Origin: Roseovarius litorisediminis
Lineage (GTDB): Bacteria > Pseudomonadota > Alphaproteobacteria > Rhodobacterales > Rhodobacteraceae
Reading direction: 5' to 3'
Assembly (NCBI RefSeq): GCF_900172295.1
Contig: NZ_FWFL01000001.1
Coordinates: forward strand, 62,001-126,000
Length of the DNA: 64,000 bases
Shown: piece after piece, positions 8,007-17,859 of the stretch
How positions within the stretch are numbered: the stretch's first letter is position 1
Layout of the letters: each line of letters begins with the position of its first letter
Position numbers and translations under genes: made by a program
Notes under the pieces: model-generated
What the model saw: the letters and a program-made list of their open reading frames with translations, nothing else
The model's database searches: none
Told to the model about the DNA's origin: nothing

Positions 8007-8813
8007 ATGGCTGAGACACGTAAAAAATTGGCCGAGCTTGACCCGGTCTGGGGGCGCATTCGGGCCGAGGCCGAGGATGCCATCGCCCACGAGCCGCTGT
8101 TGGGTGGCGTAATTCACTCGTCAATTCTGCACCACAGAAGTATCGAAACCGCGCTGGCCTACCGGATTTCGCTGAAACTGGCTTCAAGCGAGATGCCTGA
8201 ACAAATTCTGCGCGAAATCTGCGATGAGGCTTTCAACGCCTCACCCGATATTGCGATGTCGGCGCGGGCCGACATTGTTGCCGTCAATGACCGTGACCCG
8301 GCCTGTGACCGGTTCATTCAGCCGCTGCTGTTCTTCAAGGGGTTCCAGGCGATTCAGGCCTATCGCGTATCGCACTGGCTGTGGACAGAGGGCCGCCGCG
8401 ACATGGCGCGTTTTGTTCAAATGCGTTGCTCGGAAGTGTTCGGCGTGGATATCCACCCCGGTGCTGTCATCGGCAAGGGCATTATGATCGACCATGCCCA
8501 TTCCATCGTTATTGGTGAAACCGCTGTGGTTGGCGATAATGTGTCGATGCTGCACTCGGTCACCCTTGGCGGGACCGGTAAGGAAGAAGAGGACCGTCAC
8601 CCTAAGATCGGCAGCGGTGTTTTGATCGGGGCAGGGGCCAAGGTGCTGGGCAATATCAAGGTTGGCAATTGCAGCCGTGTCGCGGCCGGTTCCGTGGTGC
8701 TGGAAGAAGTGCCGCCGTGCAAGACTGTCGCCGGTGTGCCTGCGCGAATTGTGGGCGAGGCCGGTTGCGATCAGCCTTCTGTGGCGATGGATCAGTTATT
8801 GGGCGTGCGCTGA
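8007..8813 (+). CDS. cysE: Serine O-acetyltransferase
   Basis: CysE transfers acetyl from acetyl-CoA to L-serine, the committed step towards cysteine. The 268-residue protein has the N-terminal helical domain (residues 1-140) with DPVWGRIRAEAEDAIAHEP and HHRSIETALAYRI, then a left-handed beta-helix hexapeptide region. Active-site sequences IDHAHSIVIGET and LHSVTLGGTGK are present. GGAG lies seven bases upstream of ATG 8007, while the ATG at 8001 would touch it. The window also contains a cysteine-leader-controlled cysS, so two cysteine-related loci are present, although they are not linked. The C-terminal tail resembles the part that binds CysK or mediates feedback inhibition in other species. 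Confidence 0.93.
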   Translation: MAETRKKLAELDPVWGRIRAEAEDAIAHEPLLGGVIHSSILHHRSIETALAYRISLKLASSEMPEQILREICDEAFNASPDIAMSARADIVAVNDRDPACDRFIQPLLFFKGFQAIQAYRVSHWLWTEGRRDMARFVQMRCSEVFGVDIHPGAVIGKGIMIDHAHSIVIGETAVVGDNVSMLHSVTLGGTGKEEEDRHPKIGSGVLIGAGAKVLGNIKVGNCSRVAAGSVVLEEVPPCKTVAGVPARIVGEAGCDQPSVAMDQLLGVR

Positions 8814-8930
8814 ACTTGTAACCAATTATAAGACAAGGGCTTCTGGCTGGTTTTTGCTCTGGCGGCACTGGCCGGTGGTTCTGTGCCGAGGCTACACTGG
8901 GTCTGGAATTGGCAGCACCGATTTGCGACT

Positions 8931-10634
8931 TCAGTTCGAAGCCATGGCCTGTCTGGACTGCAGCACCCGGCACGGCGCGAACAGGTCAAGATTGCCTGTG
9001 CGCTCTGTGGTCTCGATGTTCAGCATCCCAAGTACCGAGTGGAAAAAGTTGTCGTGTGTAACGGTCTTATCTTCACTGTTTTCAACGCAGTTATAATCGA
9101 GTGTCATGTCGCTTCTGAAGTTGTCCGACATCCACAATAGCATCGGCACGCGTGTTTGTTCCTCGGGGGCGGCCCAATAGGGGGCAGCATGAAGATACAA
9201 GTTGTTTTCTCCAAGAGATTCTCCGTGATCAGACACATAGATCAATGACGTACTGAGGTTTGATAGGGTCTCGAGATACTTGATCGTATTTGCCAGTTGC
9301 AGGTCGGTATAGGCAACTGCATTGTCATAGGCATTAACGACTTCCCCGGGGGGGCAATTTGCCAGATCTGCATCTCTGCAATCGGGAAGGAATTTGGCAA
9401 ATTCTGTTGGGTAGCGCTCAAAATAGGCCGGTCCATGATTGCCGATCTGATGCATCACGATAACCGTGTCATGAGTGATCGTTTCTGCCTTTTGTTGCAG
9501 CAGTTTCAATAGAATACCGTCGTTGCACTCTCCATTTGAGCAGAATTCTGGATCGTTTGCCCGGTTATAGTTTGAATAGGGGACGCGCTTTGCCACGCCC
9601 ATATCGCCGGTATTTGCATCCCACCACTCGACGTCGTAACCGGCGCGCACAAGCAAGTCCAAAAGGTTTTCGGTTGCAACGGCTTTTTCAAAGGTGAAAT
9701 CCGACCGGTTGTATTTTGAGAACATGCAGGGGATGGACACGGAAGTGGAGGTTCCACAGGTCTCGACACCCGCAAAGGACAGAACATTCAGTTTGGCAAG
9801 CTCAGGCGTCGTGTTGCGCTTATAGCCGCTAAGCCCCCAGTTCTGGTCGCGCAGGGTTTCGCCGATAACCAAAAGGGTCAGAACCGGGTGTTTGGCGTGT
9901 GCCACGAGTTCGCCCTTGCGAGCATCCAGGCCGATCTGCTGAAACTCCAGCGATTGAGCACGCCACATCATCTGGGCGTATTGGATGGCGCTGTTAACCG
10001 GGCCAGCTGGGTGCAGTATTTTTCTCAGTCCAGGTGACTTCTTCAGCGAGAAACTATAAGTTTGATAGTTGCTATAGGCGACACCGAAAAACAATAACCC
10101 GCACACAAGCAGCAACAGGTTGTGCCGCAATGCCGATTTCAGAAATGGCGGGTGCGATACCCGAACCAGAAGCACGACCAGCGACGGGATAACCGCGAAG
10201 GCAACCATGTACCGGATATAAGACAGGGTGAACAGGTTTTTGGATTCGTTCGCAGTAGTTCCCAGGATATTCTGGATCATCTCTCGGTCAATAACGACGC
10301 CCATGTTCTCGTGAAAATACGAGGCCCCCGCAGCTATTAAGATATTCGCGATAAGGACGGGTTTTAGCAGCCAGCGGTTGGTAAACAGCAGAATATACGC
10401 CATGCTCAATCCCCAGATGCCGACGACGAAGAGCAAAAAGAGACTGGGCTGGGATTTCAGCAATCCGTAGGACCGCGACCAAAAAGAAAAATTGTAGGCC
10501 GACAATAGCCATAGATTGACAAAAACGACCAACAACAACCCAGAAATAGCCGGGCGTGACCGCCACATCTCGCTGAAAGATGCTGGCGTGTTTGGTGTTT
10601 GAGTTGAAATACCGGGTGCTGCAGGTTTTTGCAT
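8931..10634 (-). CDS. eptA: EptA-type lipid A phosphoethanolamine transferase
   Basis: A 567-residue inner-membrane protein. About five transmembrane helices occupy residues 28-185, followed by a periplasmic alkaline-phosphatase/sulfatase-fold domain. Conserved metal and catalytic features are visible: GETLRDQNWG (Glu259), CGTSTSVSIPCMFS with the presumed nucleophile Thr295, and DHGESLGE with nearby His residues in the last quarter. The family moves phosphoethanolamine from phosphatidylethanolamine onto lipid A, lowering surface negative charge and sensitivity to cationic peptides. The gene stands alone, convergent with cysE, with a weak ribosome binding site. The exact acceptor (lipid A or another glycan) cannot be told from sequence. 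Confidence 0.85.
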   Translation of the reverse strand: MQKPAAPGISTQTPNTPASFSEMWRSRPAISGLLLVVFVNLWLLSAYNFSFWSRSYGLLKSQPSLFLLFVVGIWGLSMAYILLFTNRWLLKPVLIANILIAAGASYFHENMGVVIDREMIQNILGTTANESKNLFTLSYIRYMVAFAVIPSLVVLLVRVSHPPFLKSALRHNLLLLVCGLLFFGVAYSNYQTYSFSLKKSPGLRKILHPAGPVNSAIQYAQMMWRAQSLEFQQIGLDARKGELVAHAKHPVLTLLVIGETLRDQNWGLSGYKRNTTPELAKLNVLSFAGVETCGTSTSVSIPCMFSKYNRSDFTFEKAVATENLLDLLVRAGYDVEWWDANTGDMGVAKRVPYSNYNRANDPEFCSNGECNDGILLKLLQQKAETITHDTVIVMHQIGNHGPAYFERYPTEFAKFLPDCRDADLANCPPGEVVNAYDNAVAYTDLQLANTIKYLETLSNLSTSLIYVSDHGESLGENNLYLHAAPYWAAPEEQTRVPMLLWMSDNFRSDMTLDYNCVENSEDKTVTHDNFFHSVLGMLNIETTERTGNLDLFAPCRVLQSRQAMASN

Positions 10635-10860
10635 CGCTTTTCCAAGAGACGGTTTGTTGCCCTGCCTTGGCGATCAATCCTTACAGCTTACTTACAAAGC
10701 CATGTATTTTTTCAGTCCTTTCGGGATCTTAGGGTTGAAACGCAAAAACCTTTTTTTCAGGCAGAAATTCGCCTGTTTTTGAAATGCATCCACTAAATAA
10801 CCAAGACAATGATTGTCCGGAAATCCCCGGTTGCGGATGCGCCATGGCCTAGGCAACTGT

Positions 10861-11247
10861 TTAACTGACATGCCGGGATGGCTGAACCAAACTTTGTGTT
10901 GTGATGAATAATCCGCCGGGTGACCGGGGGCGGTTCGAGCGATGCTGTCGCCAACGCAACACAGCCCGGCCCAGGACCATCACGACATAAAAGCAATGGA
11001 TCAGGGCCGCGCTGAGGTTGAAATCTACCAGCAGTGAAATCAACACGCAGGTCGAGGCGCTAAATACCAGCAGAAAATACGCTGGTGGGGAACTGGTCAG
11101 CCGTCCTGTGCAGAGACAGAAAAACCCCATGACATAGATCGTGAACCCCAGCAGGCCCACGGCCCGGAATACCAATATACTGTCAACGGCTGAAAATCGT
11201 ACAACGCCATAAAAATAACCCCAGAAGGTACTGATAATCTTTTGCAA
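10861..11247 (-). CDS. Small membrane protein resembling the CBU_0592 type
   Basis: A 128-residue protein with three predicted transmembrane helices between about residues 22 and 95. The pattern is a first helix VGLLGFTIYVMGFFCL, a short TGRLTSSPPAYFL loop, then two more helices ending in a basic RAVLRWRQHR. This resembles the small three-helix CBU_0592-like proteins, but the match is by pattern only. A hydrophilic C-terminal tail of about 30 residues has no motif. The gene is isolated between eptA and an AhpD-like gene. The function is unknown. Confidence 0.5.
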   Translation of the reverse strand: MQKIISTFWGYFYGVVRFSAVDSILVFRAVGLLGFTIYVMGFFCLCTGRLTSSPPAYFLLVFSASTCVLISLLVDFNLSAALIHCFYVVMVLGRAVLRWRQHRSNRPRSPGGLFITTQSLVQPSRHVS

Positions 11248-11425
11248 AATTTACCGCGCTACAGGTGCGGCTACTGGTACTGGTAATATAAGCAGGATGG
11301 TTCGATCGCCATGAATGGTAAAGTATGGAAAACCTGACCCTATGGTTATTTCGACATGAAAAACCACTCCTTCATCTCGACGGAATGGTTATTTTTCAGG
11401 TGGCGGATCCGGATAGCCGGTCAGG

Positions 11426-11758
11426 TTACGACAACTGGTCAAAGGCTTCGATCGCCTTGGCGCCGTACATGTACCCGGGGCCACCATTCATCATGACACA
11501 GACATTGATCGTTTCGGCCACTTCTTCGCGCGTGGCGCCTGCACGGATCGCGGCCTTGATGTGAAACCCAATACAGTCGTTGCACTGTTTCGACACCCCA
11601 ATGGCCAGCGCGATCAGTTCTTTATGTTTGGTGCTCAACGCCCCTTCGGCCAAGGCTGCGTTGTGCAGGGCGTGAAATCCTTTTGCGGTCTCGGCCTGCT
11701 CGGAGCGCAACGGGCCAAGAAGCGAGGAGGTATGTGCAAGTGTGTCTTTCCAGTCCAT
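11426..11758 (-). CDS. Carboxymuconolactone decarboxylase/AhpD-like protein
   Basis: A compact 110-residue all-helical protein with the AhpD-type active site CNDCIGFH (CxxC followed by His) near residues 59-66 and a downstream GATREEVAETI segment typical of the family. Such proteins act as thiol-dependent peroxidase partners or lack a known substrate. The single-domain length fits the short CMD family, and the CxxC argues for a redox role over true decarboxylase activity. It lies downstream of the pdh operon on the same strand but is separated from it by the pdhC terminator region, so it is probably independent. Confidence 0.8.
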   Translation of the reverse strand: MDWKDTLAHTSSLLGPLRSEQAETAKGFHALHNAALAEGALSTKHKELIALAIGVSKQCNDCIGFHIKAAIRAGATREEVAETINVCVMMNGGPGYMYGAKAIEAFDQLS

Positions 11759-11834
11759 CGATTGTCTTCTCCAAATTTTCCCAGCGATACCCCAGCACGG
11801 GTTTGGAAAACTTGAGACAGATCAGATCGGCAAA

Positions 11835-11866
11835 AGAAAAAGCCCCGGAGAGGTACCCGGGGCTTT
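11835..11866 (-). terminator. Terminator of the pdhABC operon
   Basis: On the minus strand, AAAGCCCCGGG pairs with CCGGGGCTTT across a short loop and is followed by a T/C-rich tail (TTTTTCTTTT). It starts about 23 bp past the pdhC stop. Confidence 0.85.
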
Positions 11867-11888
11867 GAAATTGGCGAAGGTGGGGGCC

Positions 11889-13199
11889 TCAGGCCAGCAT
11901 CATCATCGGATTTTCCAGGTTGTCGACGATATGCTGCAGCAGTTCTGCGCCGAGCGCGCCGTCGATCACCCGGTGATCGACACTCAGCGTGCAGGACATC
12001 ACAGTGGCCACAGCCAGTTCGCCATCATCGCCGACAACGGGCTGTTTCTTACCCGCGCCGACGGCCAGAATGGCGCCATGCGGGGGGTTGATCACTGCGT
12101 CGAAATTATCGATGCCGAACATGCCCAGATTCGAGATGGCAAAGCTGCCCCCCTGATATTCATGTGGGGCCAGTTTGCGGTCGCGGGCACGACCGGCAAG
12201 GTCTTTCATTTCGGCCGAAAGGGCCGACAGCGATTTCATCTCGGCGTCTTTCAGCACGGGCGTGAAAAGACCACCCTCGATGGCCACGGCCACAGCCACG
12301 TCCGAGGGTTTCAGTTGCAACACTTTGTCACCGGCCCAGACGGCATTGGCCGCAGGCACTGCCTGCAATGCCAGTGCACAGGCCTTGATGATAAAGTCGT
12401 TGACGCTGAGTTTGACACCGCGCCCTTCAAGTTGCTTGTTCAGCGTGCTGCGGAACTTCAGCAGCGCGTCCAGTTTGATGTCGCGCCGCAGATAGAAATG
12501 CGGCACGGTTTGCTTGGCTTCGGTCAGGCGGGCGGCAATGGTTTTGCGCATGCCATCCAGCTTGATCTCTTCGTATTCGCGACCCTGATACATGGCGGCG
12601 ACAGCATCGCCCGACGGACCCGAGGGCGCGGCTGCGGCCTTGGGGGTTGCATCAGAGGCTGCGGCTGCCGGGGCGGCAGTGGCACCGGCCTTGGCGCCTT
12701 CCACATCTGCCTTGACGATCCGGCCATGCGGGCCTGACCCGGTGATCTGGCCCAGGTCCAGCCCCTTGTCAGCCGCAATCCGGCGCGCCAGCGGTGATGC
12801 AAAGATGCGGTCACCCCCGGCGGCTTTGGGGGCGGCGGGGGCGGGCGCCGCGGCGCCCCCTTTGGGGGCCTCCTCGGCACCCGCGTCGGCCTTTTGGGCC
12901 TCCGGTGCGGGGGGGGTCGGGGCGGTGGACACATCGCCGATGTCATCGGCCGTTTCCCCGTCTTCCAGCAGCACGGCGATGGCGGTATTTACCTTCACGC
13001 CTTCGGTGCCCTCTGCAACCAGGATCTTGCCGATGGTGCCGTCATCAACGGCCTCGAATTCCATCGTTGCCTTATCGGTTTCGATCTCGGCCAGCAAATC
13101 GCCCGAGCTTACGGTATCGCCTTCTTTTACCAGCCATTTGGCCAGGGTGCCTTCTTCCATGGTGGGGGACAGGGCGGGCATGAGAATTTCTGTAGGCAT
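11889..13199 (-). CDS. pdhC: Pyruvate dehydrogenase E2, dihydrolipoyl acetyltransferase
   Basis: E2 takes the acetyl group from E1 on a lipoyl arm and passes it to CoA, forming the core of the complex. The 436-residue protein has one lipoyl domain (residues 1-78, lipoyl-lysine in ETDKATME), an Ala/Pro linker, a peripheral-subunit-binding domain ([17 protein letters not shown], about 133-168), a second linker, and a catalytic domain (about 205-436) with the [14 protein letters not shown] active-site motif. It is the last gene of pdhA-pdhB-pdhC, 14 bp after pdhB. Its lipoyl domain is nearly identical to the one fused to pdhB. Confidence 0.95.
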   Translation of the reverse strand: MPTEILMPALSPTMEEGTLAKWLVKEGDTVSSGDLLAEIETDKATMEFEAVDDGTIGKILVAEGTEGVKVNTAIAVLLEDGETADDIGDVSTAPTPPAPEAQKADAGAEEAPKGGAAAPAPAAPKAAGGDRIFASPLARRIAADKGLDLGQITGSGPHGRIVKADVEGAKAGATAAPAAAASDATPKAAAAPSGPSGDAVAAMYQGREYEEIKLDGMRKTIAARLTEAKQTVPHFYLRRDIKLDALLKFRSTLNKQLEGRGVKLSVNDFIIKACALALQAVPAANAVWAGDKVLQLKPSDVAVAVAIEGGLFTPVLKDAEMKSLSALSAEMKDLAGRARDRKLAPHEYQGGSFAISNLGMFGIDNFDAVINPPHGAILAVGAGKKQPVVGDDGELAVATVMSCTLSVDHRVIDGALGAELLQHIVDNLENPMMMLA

Positions 13200-13213
13200 C
13201 GCGTCTTGTCTCC

Positions 13214-14587
13214 TTACCGGTAGGTCACTTGTTTGACGGCCTCGATCACCTCGGCGGTCGAGGTCAGCGCCAGCTTTTCAAGGTTGGCCGCATAGGGCAT
13301 GGGCACGTCCTTGCCGGTGCAGTTGATCACCGGGGCATCCAGATAGTCGAATGCGCGCTCCATGATCACCGCACTCAGATGGTTGCCTATCGAGGCCACC
13401 GGCCAGCCCTCTTCGACGGTCACACAGCGGTTGGTTTTCATAACACTTGCCAGAACCGTATCGTAATCAAGCGGGCGCAGGGTGCGCAGATCAATCACCT
13501 CGGCTGAAATGCCGTCTTCGGCCAGCTTTTCAGCCGCCTCAAGCGCGTAGGTCATACCGATACCAAAGCTGACGATGGTTACATCCGTACCTTCCCGCCA
13601 GATACGGGCCTTGCCAAACGGCACGGTGAAATCATCCAGCTTGGGTACCTCGAAGGTGCGCCCATAGAGAATCTCGTTTTCAAGGAAGATCACCGGGTTG
13701 GGATCGCGAATGGCCGATTTCAGCAGGCCCTTGGCATCCGATGCCGAATAGGGCTGTACCACTTTGAGGCCCGGCACCTGCGCATACCATGCGGCATAGT
13801 CCTGGCTGTGCTGCGCGCCCACGCGGGCCGCAGCCCCGTTGGCACCGCGAAACACGATCGAGCAGCCCAGCTGACCACCCGACATATAGTTGGTTTTACC
13901 GGCAGAGTTGATGATCTGATCAATCGCCTGCATGGCGAAGTTCCAGGTCATGAATTCGACAATCGGTTTCAGACCACCCCAGGCAGCCCCGACACCGATC
14001 CCGGCAAAGCCATGTTCGGTAATCGGCGTGTCGATCACCCGCTTTGCGCCGAATTCTTCCAGAAGATTCTGGGTAATCTTGTAGGCGCCCTGATATTCGG
14101 CCACCTCTTCGCCCATCACGAATACTGTATCATCGCTGCGCATCTCCTCGGCCATGGCCGAGTTCAGCGCTTCACGCACCGTCATGGTCTGCATTTCGGT
14201 GCCTTCGGGCCAGTCGGGGCTCAGATCGGGGGCCGGGGCCGCAGGTGCTGCGGCCTGAGCAGGGGCGGCCGTCGCGGGGGCTTCGGCGTCGGCGGGCGCC
14301 GCAGCGGGCGCGCTTGCCGCACTTGCGATGTCGTCCGCAGTTTCGCCCTCTTCCAGCAGCACGGCGATGGCAGTGTTCACTTTCACGCCTTCGGTGCCTT
14401 CCTCTATCAGGATCTTGCCGATCGTGCCTTCATCGACGGCTTCGAATTCCATCGTGGCCTTGTCGGTTTCGATCTCTGCGATGATATCACCGCTGCTGAC
14501 GGTATCGCCTTCCTTGACCAGCCATTTGGCCAGTGTGCCTTCTTCCATCGTTGGCGACAGGGCGGGCATCAGAATTTCGGTTGCCAT
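13214..14587 (-). CDS. pdhB: Pyruvate dehydrogenase E1 beta with N-terminal lipoyl domain
   Basis: The 457-residue E1 beta subunit carries an extra N-terminal lipoyl domain (residues 1-78, ETDKATME) and an Ala/Pro-rich linker ahead of the usual transketolase-type beta subunit (about 130-457; [29 protein letters not shown]). Lipoyl-E1 beta fusions are known in alphaproteobacteria. The beta subunit completes the thiamine diphosphate site with pdhA. The lipoyl domain differs from that of pdhC at only about eight of the first 87 residues, pointing to duplication or gene conversion. It sits 29 bp after pdhA with a good ribosome binding site. Confidence 0.95.
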   Translation of the reverse strand: MATEILMPALSPTMEEGTLAKWLVKEGDTVSSGDIIAEIETDKATMEFEAVDEGTIGKILIEEGTEGVKVNTAIAVLLEEGETADDIASAASAPAAAPADAEAPATAAPAQAAAPAAPAPDLSPDWPEGTEMQTMTVREALNSAMAEEMRSDDTVFVMGEEVAEYQGAYKITQNLLEEFGAKRVIDTPITEHGFAGIGVGAAWGGLKPIVEFMTWNFAMQAIDQIINSAGKTNYMSGGQLGCSIVFRGANGAAARVGAQHSQDYAAWYAQVPGLKVVQPYSASDAKGLLKSAIRDPNPVIFLENEILYGRTFEVPKLDDFTVPFGKARIWREGTDVTIVSFGIGMTYALEAAEKLAEDGISAEVIDLRTLRPLDYDTVLASVMKTNRCVTVEEGWPVASIGNHLSAVIMERAFDYLDAPVINCTGKDVPMPYAANLEKLALTSTAEVIEAVKQVTYR

Positions 14588-14615
14588 GTTTGTTTTCTCC
14601 TGAAATCGCTGTCGC

Positions 14616-15611
14616 TTATGCGTCTACGTAAATGTCGGTCCACAGTTCTTCGACTGCGGGAATTGGGCTTTCCTTGGCAAACTCGGCCGAGGCGTTGACG
14701 ACGCCTTTGATCTCTTTGTCAATTGCTTTCAGATCGTCTTCGGTGGCGTGTTTGCCGGTCAGAAGCAGCTCGCGCACGTGTTCGATTGCGTCTTTTTCCT
14801 CGCGCATTTTCTGCACTTCCTCCCGCGTCCGGTACTTGGCCGGGTCCGACATCGAGTGGCCGCGATAGCGATAGGTCTTGACCTCAAGAATGTAAGGGCC
14901 TTTGCCGGCACGACAGTGGGCCACGGCCTTGTCGCCCGCTTCTTTGACCGCCAGTACATCCATCCCGTCAACGGTTTCGCCGGGGATACCGAATGCCGCG
15001 CCGCGGGTGTAGATATCCGGGGTCGAGGTTGAACGTTTCTGCGAGGTGCCCATGGCATACTGATTGTTCTCGATCACGAAAACAACCGGCAGTTCCCAAA
15101 GTGCGGCCATGTTAAAGGTTTCATACACCTGTCCCTGGTTCGCGGCGCCATCGCCGAAATAGGTAAAGGTGACATTGTCATTGCCTTTGTACTTGTCCGA
15201 GAACGCCAGCCCAGCACCCAGCGGGACGTTGGCACCGACAATACCGTGGCCGCCATAAAAATGCTTGTCCCGGCTGAACATATGCATCGAGCCGCCCTTG
15301 CCGCGCGAATACCCCCCGCTGCGGCCTGTCAACTCGGCCATTACGCCGTTCGCTTCCATCCCGCAGGCCAGCATATGGCCATGATCGCGGTAGGTGGTGA
15401 TACGTTTGTCGCCCTCTTTTGTAGCAGCCTCAAGGCCGACCACGACAGCCTCTTGCCCGATGTAGAGATGGCAGAAGCCCCCGATCAGACCCATGCCATA
15501 CAACTGACCCGCCTTTTCCTCGAATCGGCGAATCATCAGCATGTCGCGATAATATTGTTTGAGTTCGTCAGCAGAAACGTTTGGTTTCTTTACAGTTTTC
15601 CGGGCGGCCAT
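14616..15611 (-). CDS. pdhA: Pyruvate dehydrogenase E1 alpha
   Basis: E1 alpha of 331 residues, using thiamine diphosphate to decarboxylate pyruvate. The ThDP-binding motif GDGAANQGQ ends in [10 protein letters not shown] about 30 residues later, and the phosphorylation-loop-like [16 protein letters not shown] is present. I place the start at MAARKTVKK (15611) because AAGGAG lies about ten bases upstream; a TTG at 15632 is less likely. It is the first gene of the pdh operon. An 18-bp palindrome shared with the lpd promoter lies 28 bp upstream of the start codon. Confidence 0.95.
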   Translation of the reverse strand: MAARKTVKKPNVSADELKQYYRDMLMIRRFEEKAGQLYGMGLIGGFCHLYIGQEAVVVGLEAATKEGDKRITTYRDHGHMLACGMEANGVMAELTGRSGGYSRGKGGSMHMFSRDKHFYGGHGIVGANVPLGAGLAFSDKYKGNDNVTFTYFGDGAANQGQVYETFNMAALWELPVVFVIENNQYAMGTSQKRSTSTPDIYTRGAAFGIPGETVDGMDVLAVKEAGDKAVAHCRAGKGPYILEVKTYRYRGHSMSDPAKYRTREEVQKMREEKDAIEHVRELLLTGKHATEDDLKAIDKEIKGVVNASAEFAKESPIPAVEELWTDIYVDA

Positions 15612-15638
15612 CGGCGGGCAACTCCTTGTCAATACAAA

Positions 15639-15656
15639 TAGTTTAGCATTAAACTA
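15639..15656 (-). promoter_or_regulatory. Palindromic operator upstream of pdhA, shared with lpd
   Basis: On the minus strand this reads TAGTTTAATGCTAAACTA, with inverted TAGTTT/AAACTA arms and six central bases. The lpd promoter carries TAGTTTAATACCAAACTA (44628-44645), identical at 16 of 18 positions. Both sit 20-30 bp before the start codon of a pyruvate-dehydrogenase gene. A common transcription factor is inferred; its identity is unknown. Confidence 0.7.
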
Positions 15657-15788
15657 TCTAATACACGATCTCCGTGCGTCTGACGAGGGTGAATTTGCCG
15701 CAAGGTCTGGGCATGCGCGTGACCGGATCATAGGCGTATAGTCCAAGGCCGCCTGCCACGGCGAATGAGTCTGCGATGGTAAGGCGAC

Positions 15789-16088
15789 TTACCGGATCAC
15801 GATCTCGTCGCTGCGCAGCAGGCCCAAAACGTCGCGCGCCTGCTGATCCAGCAGATCAAGATCCAGATAGGTGTCTGACAACCGCAGGGTCAGGTTTTCC
15901 ATCCGTGCAACCTGATTGGTCAACTGATCCAACTGGACCTGAAGGGCCTTGCTTTCGGCCTCGATCTCGGCACGGCTGAACAGACCATAGTCGCCCTGCA
16001 CGGCGGCAAAGGTGAAATAAACCCCGAGGAAAAAGGCGATGGTAAAAAAGATCAGCGCGCCAAGCGCGGGTCGTTTGCGGGGGGTCAT
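15789..16088 (-). CDS. FtsB/DivIC-type septum formation initiator protein
   Basis: A 99-residue bitopic membrane protein: a basic N terminus (MTPRKRPAL), one transmembrane helix at about residues 9-30, then a periplasmic coiled coil (AEIEAESKALQVQLDQL) and a short C-terminal LDQQARDVLGL segment, as in FtsB. In other bacteria FtsB joins FtsL and FtsQ to activate septal peptidoglycan synthesis. In alphaproteobacteria it often precedes the pdhA operon, as here: the next genes on the strand are pdhA-pdhB-pdhC. Confidence 0.8.
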   Translation of the reverse strand: MTPRKRPALGALIFFTIAFFLGVYFTFAAVQGDYGLFSRAEIEAESKALQVQLDQLTNQVARMENLTLRLSDTYLDLDLLDQQARDVLGLLRSDEIVIR

Positions 16089-16219
16089 GTCTGGTCTGCC
16101 TCTTTATCCGCCTCTGACGGGCGGTCCGTACACAATGCCACAAGTGATTCGCTTTGTGAATCCCCCTTTCACACAAAAGCTGTTGCAGGATACGATTGCA
16201 CCTGAGAGGAGAATCTCCG

Positions 16220-17842
16220 ATGCCCGATACACCGCCACGCAGTGCCCTTGCGACCCATGAGGTAACAAACCAGCCCTTGCCCCGTGGTGATCTAGATCTC
16301 TGGGCGCAGGATCCGGCGTTGCGTGATCACGCCGCAGGCGCCGGGGCAGATACCGAACATCTGGCAGGATACGGGGCAAAGATCGGCACACAAGCCATGC
16401 AGCAGGCGGGCAGGGATGCAAACCGCCACAAACCGGACCTTGTCCTTTTTGACTCGGGCGGGCGGCGTCTGGACGAGGTACGGTTTCATCCGGCCTATCA
16501 CCAGTTGATGAAAGCCGGCATTGGCGCGGGCTATGCCGCGATCGCGTGGGAAGGGGGCAAGGGCGGCCATGCCACACATGCCGCCATGGTCTACCTGACC
16601 AGCCAGATCGAGCCGGGCGTCTGCTGCCCGATGACCATGACCTATGCCGCTGTGCCTGCCCTGCGGGCCGACAAGCCCCTGTTTGACCTGTGGGTGCCCA
16701 AATTGACCGCACGCGTCTACGATGGCGCGTCAAAACCGCTGGGGCGCAAACCAGGCGCGACCCTTGGCATGGCGATGACCGAAAAACAGGGCGGCTCGGA
16801 TCTGCGCAGCAATGCCACCACCGCCACGCCCGATGGAGACGGCTATCGGCTGCGCGGCCACAAATGGTTCTGCTCGGCGCCGATGTCCGACGGGTTTCTT
16901 ACGCTGGCACAGGCCCCCGGGGGACTCACGTGTTTTCTGGTTCCGCGCTGGCTTGAGGGCGCGCGCAATGCAATTCAGATTCAACGCCTCAAAGACAAGC
17001 TGGGCAATCACGCCAATGCCTCGGCCGAGATCGAATTTGCGGATGCGGTAGCGCATCGGCTGGGCGAGGAGGGGGCCGGTATCCCCACCATCATCGAAAT
17101 GGTGCACCACACCCGGCTGGATACCGCCATGGCGCCTGCTGGATTGATGCGGGCGGCGCTGGATCACGCGCATCACTGGGTCACACACCGCACGGCGTTT
17201 CAGAAACAACTGATCGACCAGCCGCTGATGCGCAGTGTTCTGGCTGATCTGGCACTGGATTGGGAGGGCACGCTGGCGCTTGGCCTGTATGTCGCGCGGG
17301 CCTTTGACGGCAAGACGGAACAGGATCGCGCTTTTGCCCGTCTTGGCGTGGCTTTGGCCAAGTTTTTGGGAAATAAACTGTGTCCGCCGCTGATTTACGA
17401 GGCGATGGAGGTGCTTGGCGGCATGGGCTATGTCGAGGACACAGCCTTGCCGCTGCTCTACCGCGAGGCGCCGCTCAATTCGATCTGGGAGGGGTCAGGC
17501 AACGTGATCTGTCTGGACATCCTGCGCACGCTGCGGCGTGCACCGCGGGCGGGCGAGGTGCTGAGCCTTGAGCTGGGCCGTGCCACCGGGCAATATCGCC
17601 AATTCGATGCGGCTGTGAAAGCGCATATGGCGCGGTTTCCCAAGCTGCCCGAAGAAGGTCAGGCGCGCTGGTATGTCGAAAGCCTGGCCACTTTGCTGAC
17701 GGCCGCAATTCTGATCCGTCAGGCCCCGGCGGCGGTGGCCGAGGGCTATGTCGCCACCCGCCTGAGTAGCGACCGCGGCCGTGTGGCCGGCGCTATCGGC
17801 CCGGTGGATCACGCCGCCATTCTGATGCGGCTGAACGGCTGA
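16220..17842 (+). CDS. aidB: AidB-like acyl-CoA dehydrogenase
   Basis: A 540-residue acyl-CoA dehydrogenase-fold flavoprotein of the AidB branch. It has the AidB-type N terminus (ATHEVTNQP), the FAD region GMAMTEKQGGSDLRSN, HKWFCSAPMSDGFLTLAQ, and LLYREAPLNSIWEGSGNVICLDILR near the C terminus. AidB of E. coli is induced in alkylation stress and binds DNA and FAD; its true substrate is unclear. ATG 16220 has GGAG eight bases upstream, so I use it in preference to an in-frame codon at 16196. The gene is divergent from the FtsB-like gene. alkA, another alkylation-repair gene, lies in the window but is not linked. Confidence 0.85.
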   Translation: MPDTPPRSALATHEVTNQPLPRGDLDLWAQDPALRDHAAGAGADTEHLAGYGAKIGTQAMQQAGRDANRHKPDLVLFDSGGRRLDEVRFHPAYHQLMKAGIGAGYAAIAWEGGKGGHATHAAMVYLTSQIEPGVCCPMTMTYAAVPALRADKPLFDLWVPKLTARVYDGASKPLGRKPGATLGMAMTEKQGGSDLRSNATTATPDGDGYRLRGHKWFCSAPMSDGFLTLAQAPGGLTCFLVPRWLEGARNAIQIQRLKDKLGNHANASAEIEFADAVAHRLGEEGAGIPTIIEMVHHTRLDTAMAPAGLMRAALDHAHHWVTHRTAFQKQLIDQPLMRSVLADLALDWEGTLALGLYVARAFDGKTEQDRAFARLGVALAKFLGNKLCPPLIYEAMEVLGGMGYVEDTALPLLYREAPLNSIWEGSGNVICLDILRTLRRAPRAGEVLSLELGRATGQYRQFDAAVKAHMARFPKLPEEGQARWYVESLATLLTAAILIRQAPAAVAEGYVATRLSSDRGRVAGAIGPVDHAAILMRLNG

Positions 17843-17859
17843 ACGCGGTTTTCCGATTT

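Noticed and set aside
10758-10780. Hairpin CAGGC...GCCTG followed by T residues, plus strand
   Set aside because: The T tract is on the plus strand but no plus-strand gene precedes it; the stem is only five base pairs.
11742-14698. Long plus-strand frames opposite pdhB and pdhC
   Set aside because: The repetitive Gly/Arg/Pro composition comes from reading the Ala/Pro linkers backwards; no recognisable domain.
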